This document shows positions 59,698 to 64,000 of a stretch of DNA of 64,000 nucleotides, in pieces. The notes under the pieces were generated by a model, which saw only the letters and a program-made list of their open reading frames with translations, was not told the DNA's origin and searched no databases. Made by a program: the position numbers and the translations under genes. Source of the DNA: Neolewinella lacunae. Its GTDB lineage: Bacteria; Bacteroidota; Bacteroidia; Chitinophagales; Saprospiraceae. The stretch is from contig NZ_JACSIT010000067.1 of NCBI RefSeq assembly GCF_014349155.1, positions 175,799 through 239,798 on the forward strand, read 5' to 3'. Position 1 is the stretch's first letter. Every line of letters starts with the position of its first letter.

Positions 59698-61641
59698 CTA
59701 CTGCTTAACCAAGCGCGTCCACAATACCCGCTCTCCCGCCTGCACCGCCACGGTGTATACTCCTGCTGCCAAGCCCGACACGTCTACCCGGAAGGGGTGC
59801 TGCAATGCGGGAGACAGCGACCGGACAATGCTGCCCTTTTGGTCCAGAACGAACAAGCGTTGGGGGCTTCCAGCTTCGGCTACGGGTAGACTTACTTCCA
59901 ACCAATCCGCACAGGGATTAGGGAAAAGGTGCAACACCAATTCATTGTCCTCGGCAATAGGCACCGCTACAATGCCTGAAAGCTGGGCATTTCCATCGGT
60001 GTCGATCTGCCGTAGGCGATAATACTGCAAACCGGGTTGTGGGTAATGGTCCCAAAAAGCATACTTCTTCACCTCCTGGGAATCGCCAGCCCCCTTTACC
60101 GACCCGATGGCCGCCCAGCGGGTGGCGTCCGAGGAACGTTCGATTACGAACAGGTCACTGTTCCGCTCAGAAGTAGTCTGCCATTGTAATGCCACCGAAG
60201 GCGCTACGTAGCGCGCGGAAAACTGGGATAATTCAACCGGCAAAGCAGCATCCAAAACAATGGTTTGCAACAGATCATTGTACCCGGTGGACGCCTCCCA
60301 GGTACCCGTATTGGCAAAGCGGATGCTGTAATCGCTCACCCCGCGCAGCGCAGGGGATTGATCCGGCATCCAGAGGTACAACTGGAAGGTTCCCGTTAAA
60401 CCCGGCGCAATGTTCTGGTTGATGGAAACGGCCGATTCCCAGGTCCGAACATCGCTGATAAGCAAGTAGGTGCTGATGGAATTATCCGCTGTATTCTTCA
60501 TCACCAAATACACCGGACGCTGCTTAAATATCTGGGCAAACCCGACATTGCTCATACTCAGGCTCAGCTCAAAACTGTCGCCGTTGGAGCTCAGCGTCGA
60601 GGAATTCAGCACGAAGCGGTAACCTAAGTTCCTGAGTATTTCCTGGTACTGGGCGGTGCTAATCTGCCCCCAAAAATCGGGGTGGTAATCCCGGTTTAAG
60701 GTAGACCAGTTGGTGAGGCCCATTTCATTGATCGCGTTGGCCCCCGTGGTTCTGCTACCTCCATCGCATGGGTTTAACCCGTTGGTTTCGCCGCTCATTG
60801 GCAGGTACTTTGTCTCATTGGACAAATAGTTGTAAGCAGCCGTACCCACCGGATTGATGCATTCCGCGCCAACCCCGTAGGTGCCCTGGTCACCCCAGTT
60901 GTTCAAAAAGGCATCATTAAAGAACCCGATTCGGGCAGAGGGCGTATTCTGGTAGGCCGTTGCGGCCGTCAAGGGCGTAGTACCGTATAAAGTCGTCTTG
61001 ATGCCTACGTAACGTACCTGGAGCGGGATTTCCGCCGGAGTTGCGGCCAGCATGGCATCCACCACTTCCTTGCGGTTGGCCCATTGGGTGGCAGAAATGC
61101 TGCCTTCATCGCCGAATTCCGTGGAATTGGTGTAATACCACTCGCCCCAAGTGCCAATGAAACCCGCCTGGTGCGAAAGAATTACGTCGCTATTGGCTTG
61201 TAAAACAGGTTCCAGTTGGTCGATATGCCGTAGAATCTGGGCTTTGCTGGCTTGTTGGGCTCCACTGCCTTGAGCGTTGGAATACGAGAACCGAACGATC
61301 GTTTTAAAGCCAGCACTTCTGATGTTGGCAAAATCCGTTTGAATATTTGCCAGGTAGGTAGCGTTAATGTCGGACGCCAAGAAATCCTCCAGCAAAAAGT
61401 AACGGAAAACGACGGTCACCCTGTCCGTACTACCCTTCCACCCGTTCAAAGTCGCCACCGAAAGGTTGTTGGCCCCGACGGTCGTTGCATAATTGCTTCC
61501 GGTGATGGAGTACTTCTGCAGGCCACGCTCTGGATTAGCGAATACTTCCGACGTTGGGGTATAATTGACCGTTTGCCCCGTTACATGGGTCAGCAGGGCA
61601 AGCATCGCCAACAAGGAAAAAATGGATTTCGTAGGTAGCAT
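59698..61641 (-). CDS. DUF4874/DUF4832 protein with T9SS sorting domain
   Basis: 647 residues with signal peptide MLPTKSIFSLLAMLALLTHV. The N-terminal part matches the DUF4874/DUF4832 pair (VFANPERGLQKY, RVTVVFRYFLLEDFLASDIN, ILSHQAGFIGTWGEWYYTNS). These are thought to be barrel-type domains linked to carbohydrate-active proteins, but no activity is proven. After a beta-rich part (VALQWQTTSERNSDLFVIER), the end is a T9SS type A sorting domain with LHLFPNPCADWLEVSLPV. It should be exported by T9SS to the surface. Confidence 0.88.
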   Translation of the reverse strand: MLPTKSIFSLLAMLALLTHVTGQTVNYTPTSEVFANPERGLQKYSITGSNYATTVGANNLSVATLNGWKGSTDRVTVVFRYFLLEDFLASDINATYLANIQTDFANIRSAGFKTIVRFSYSNAQGSGAQQASKAQILRHIDQLEPVLQANSDVILSHQAGFIGTWGEWYYTNSTEFGDEGSISATQWANRKEVVDAMLAATPAEIPLQVRYVGIKTTLYGTTPLTAATAYQNTPSARIGFFNDAFLNNWGDQGTYGVGAECINPVGTAAYNYLSNETKYLPMSGETNGLNPCDGGSRTTGANAINEMGLTNWSTLNRDYHPDFWGQISTAQYQEILRNLGYRFVLNSSTLSSNGDSFELSLSMSNVGFAQIFKQRPVYLVMKNTADNSISTYLLISDVRTWESAVSINQNIAPGLTGTFQLYLWMPDQSPALRGVSDYSIRFANTGTWEASTGYNDLLQTIVLDAALPVELSQFSARYVAPSVALQWQTTSERNSDLFVIERSSDATRWAAIGSVKGAGDSQEVKKYAFWDHYPQPGLQYYRLRQIDTDGNAQLSGIVAVPIAEDNELVLHLFPNPCADWLEVSLPVAEAGSPQRLFVLDQKGSIVRSLSPALQHPFRVDVSGLAAGVYTVAVQAGERVLWTRLVKQ

Positions 61642-61827
61642 AAATTTTAGGTTGATTTGGCTTTGGTATTGTATGGAGCGCCATCGAATGCCCTGCTGTG
61701 GTACAACGAAAACTTGGACGGCTCAGGTTGCTGCCTGAGGCTAACCTGCTGGTTTAGGTTTAGTTGGTGGGGCCGTTTTTCAAGTTGATAAAACTCAGCG
61801 AGGAAAGAAAGTTAAGCATATTCCACT

Positions 61828-62193
61828 CTAAACACGGTCTTTTTCGGCATGGCTGATGAGGTCATTGATGTCAATGTATGCCAATGCCCGCTCATCCGTT
61901 GCCTCTAGCACCACTTTCGGCGCAACGCCAGCTTCAAAAGCTTCTTTCCACCTCAGGGCGCATAAACACCATTTATCACCTGGCTGTAGTCCAGGGAAGG
62001 CATATTCGGGCCGAGGAGTGATCAAGTCATTCCCTTTGCTTTTCGAATAATTTAAAAATTCCTCCGTGACAACGGCGCACACTACATGCTTTTCGTTGTC
62101 TTCTTGGTTCGTCCTGCAAAATCCGTCCCTGTAAAATCCGGTTAAGGGGTTGGTACAGCAGGGCTTTAAAGTTTCTCCAAAGATGTTTTTCAT
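61828..62193 (-). CDS. DUF2237 family protein
   Basis: 121 residues. It matches the small DUF2237 family: KNIFGETLKPCCTNPLTGFY, VCAVVTEEFLNYSKSKGNDL, TPRPEYAFPGLQPGDKWCLC and ALRWKEAFEAGVAPKVVLEA. Several Cys are conserved. The function is not known. It stands alone. Confidence 0.9.
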   Translation of the reverse strand: MKNIFGETLKPCCTNPLTGFYRDGFCRTNQEDNEKHVVCAVVTEEFLNYSKSKGNDLITPRPEYAFPGLQPGDKWCLCALRWKEAFEAGVAPKVVLEATDERALAYIDINDLISHAEKDRV

Positions 62194-62634
62194 GTCAATT
62201 ATTTAAGGGTGATTTTTGAACAGAAATTACTGGCCCTTTAGATTGTCTGTGCCTCAGCCAAGTTTGGGGATTGTCGACTAACCATCAAGGGGCTGGCCAA
62301 AATTAAGCTCTTTCCTGCGGTGTATCACTAGTGATGTCACTCCCTGACGTAAGAAGAGAGCTGGGCAAGTTCACTATCCTTGCTCGACTTTAGCCCTTTC
62401 GAATGGCTACAATGGGTAAGCTCCGGTACAAGTGGAGGATGCATTCAACGATGAGTCGAGGGGATCGAGAGACCGGACGCCCGCAGTTCCACCCATGTCC
62501 TTCCGCTGCGCTCCAGGATATGGATAGAGGCAACGGGGGCCTACATAAAAATTAATAATTAGTGTTTTATGGTAGTTGCGATTGAGGACCCCGTAGGTGC
62601 TATGTTAAAAACCAAGCTTTTTTGAAAGTTTTTG
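62194..62634. other. Intergenic region, no gene seen
   Basis: About 440 bases. A short palindrome TCACTAGTGA lies at about 62325. The downstream end of the IS110 element should lie in the last part, but IS110 elements lack obvious terminal repeats and the border cannot be placed by eye. Confidence 0.4.
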
Positions 62635-63729
62635 CTAGTTTTGAGGTTCAAGGACGGGCTGTTTTCTCGGCTCAGTCACCGTAGGCGAGCTCGATGGCTC
62701 GCCTACCCTTTTACCCGCCCGGTTCCGGTGGGTATCCTCGCAGTATGGCTGCCCTGACTTCACCACTCCAAACGCTACCTTAAGTACCTGACGTACTGTT
62801 GCGGTGCGTGCCTGTTTTTTGGCCATTCCCTTGTCGATTGCCCTGCGGTAGGTCTCTCCGAACACGCTATCGTGATTACCGACCGCCGCCAGGCCCATGT
62901 AAGGTGCCGAACGGATTCTAGCGTTGCCTCGGCCCGAGATCCTCGTCTTGCCCCGAACCGAACTCCCAGACTGGTTTTCGATGATATCTAGACCGGCATA
63001 CTTAATGAGTTGTTCGCGGTTCTCAAAGAGCGCGAATCCGTCCGTTTCGGCCAAGAGCGTATAGGCCGTGACGGAACCCACAAAGGGGATGGAGCACAGT
63101 AGCGCGTGGTTGATTTGCAGCGCTTCGTCCCCATCCCGCAACTCGTCCATTTCTCCTTCGATTTGGTCGATCTGGCGGGTGAAAAATTTGATCTGTTCTT
63201 TGAGTCGCTTGACCGTGTCCAGGCGCGGGCATTTGCTACTGGTCAGTGCGTGTAGGCGATTTCTAGCCTGGGTAAGGATACCCATAAGTGACTGACGCTC
63301 ACGGGATAGCTCGCGCAATTCGCGCATCAACGGACTCATTGGTTGCCACGCCTTGGGATTGTACATGGCCCCGTAAGTGGCGATAATGCGCGCATCCAAG
63401 GGGTCATTCTTGGAGTATTCGTTAAGGCTACGGGCGAAGTTCTTGATCTTGTTGGGCAGCACCACACTCAGGCGGTATTGAGCATTGAACAGAACGTAAG
63501 CCAGGTCCTCGTAGTAGCGTCCAGTGGCTTCCATCACCACGTGCACTAAGGACCGATCAGGGGCGTTTTTACCCACCCATTTGACGAACTGGGTGTGCCC
63601 CCCACGAGTGTTATTGAAGCTCCGTTTAGTGACGATTTCCGAAGTGCGGTTAGCGTACACTTTCTGGATTACGGCCTCGAAAGTCTCGCAGGCGATGTCA
63701 GCTCCAATACTGTAGGCTATGAGTTGCAT
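62635..63729 (-). CDS. IS110-family transposase (DEDD recombinase)
   Basis: 364 residues from ATG 63729 (MQLIAYSIGADIACETFEAV). The N-terminal RuvC-like domain has the DEDD residues Asp11, Glu67 (HVVMEATGRYYED), Asp109 and Asp112 (KNDPLDARIIA). The C-terminal Transposase_20 domain holds the serine motif NQSGSSVRGKTRISGRGNAR. Spacing and length fit a full-length IS110 member, so the element may be active. An in-frame extension upstream of 63729 is not used. Confidence 0.95.
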   Translation of the reverse strand: MQLIAYSIGADIACETFEAVIQKVYANRTSEIVTKRSFNNTRGGHTQFVKWVGKNAPDRSLVHVVMEATGRYYEDLAYVLFNAQYRLSVVLPNKIKNFARSLNEYSKNDPLDARIIATYGAMYNPKAWQPMSPLMRELRELSRERQSLMGILTQARNRLHALTSSKCPRLDTVKRLKEQIKFFTRQIDQIEGEMDELRDGDEALQINHALLCSIPFVGSVTAYTLLAETDGFALFENREQLIKYAGLDIIENQSGSSVRGKTRISGRGNARIRSAPYMGLAAVGNHDSVFGETYRRAIDKGMAKKQARTATVRQVLKVAFGVVKSGQPYCEDTHRNRAGKRVGEPSSSPTVTEPRKQPVLEPQN

Positions 63730-64000
63730 AAAAGAAGATTGAGGAAGTGAAAAAATGATCGAAGAACTTCCGTCGTCCAGCCTTGTAATCTTTACAGTTC
63801 CTAGTGGCAAAAGCAGCTACTGGATTAAGTGCTATCGTGACTCTAAAAGCCTTCTAACCGAAGCGTACAACCTACGGGAGTAACTGATCTGTAAAGACCG
63901 TCTTAGCGTCCGATGAACTGCATTCGGCTAGAAGTAAAGTAGTTATTTTTGCTTAGAGCGACCAAGCGATAACGACCCTACTGCAAACGTACAAGCGTCC
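63730..64000 (-). mobile_element. Upstream non-coding end of the IS110 element, candidate bridge RNA region
   Basis: At least 200 non-coding bases lie upstream of the transposase. In IS110-group elements this end encodes the bridge RNA that pairs with target and donor DNA. A 9-bp inverted pair TCTTTACAG (63789-63797) and CTGTAAAGA (63889-63897) could close a structured domain of about 110 bases. The outer border of the element is beyond or near the window end. Confidence 0.5.

Overview
The window looks like a chromosomal segment of a GC-rich marine-type Bacteroidota, probably Saprospiria/Lewinella-like. This rests on type IX secretion (T9SS) sorting domains at the ends of two secreted proteins, many short Cys-anchored lipoproteins, poor Shine-Dalgarno signals, TAnnTTTG-type -7 promoter elements, and typical Bacteroidota families (LytTR/LytS pairs, GH3 acyl-adenylases, DUF4832, TlpA-type thioredoxins). 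The taxonomic call is inference from family content; there is no rRNA in the window.

Layout. 1-15.7 kb is mostly housekeeping: the end of a T9SS cargo gene, a TlpA lipoprotein, purL, MarC, Sua5/YrdC, a LOG protein, ChaN, an M28 peptidase, an undecaprenol/diacylglycerol kinase and a vanadium haloperoxidase-like lipoprotein. 15.9-20.4 kb holds a caspase plus alpha/beta-hydrolase fusion followed by a CHAT protease with an effector-associated-type N terminus, which look like conflict or cell-death effectors. 20.7-25.5 kb has ppk1, an ACP phosphodiesterase, an HsdR_N-like protein and a double-ATPase peptide ABC protein. 25.6-31.5 kb has a LytS/LytTR two-component pair (the regulator apparently starts at ATT), a SIMPL protein and a von Willebrand A protein. 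31.5-36.1 kb is a type I secretion-like operon (ABC protein, HlyD, TolC) whose ABC ATPase has lost every catalytic motif. 36.3-47.2 kb is again mostly housekeeping (rfaE1-like, ndk, nrnA-like, FKBP, crotonase, CtlX, GH3, M20 peptidase, sterol desaturase).

About 47.3-54.9 kb is a clearly AT-rich island ending beside a tRNA-Arg(CCT) gene at 55.1 kb. It carries a membrane-anchored DnaJ chimera, a small basic protein, a putAbiC-type abortive infection gene broken by one in-frame TAA, and a tight operon of NurA nuclease, HerA ATPase and a SANT-like/Trm1-like methyltransferase. This is the best candidate for an undescribed defence system here. No integrase is seen. 55.3-62.2 kb has msrB, bioA, a WG-repeat lipoprotein, a second TlpA protein, a DUF4874/DUF4832 T9SS cargo protein and a DUF2237 protein. 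The window ends in an IS110-family element whose upstream non-coding end is the expected place for a bridge RNA.

The intergenic DNA is unusually rich in repeats. There is a dispersed element with core GGGCGCGGNCGCAGGTGC in at least eleven places, one of them translated inside the vWA gene. A GAACCACTAAG/GAGCTTCGCTC family is clustered around 0.6-1.4 and 11.3-11.7 kb. Two copies of a roughly 200-bp element have conserved ends and internal TAGTTCGG-like arrays. A 169-bp element with 22-bp inverted ends sits exactly between the stop codons of two convergent genes.
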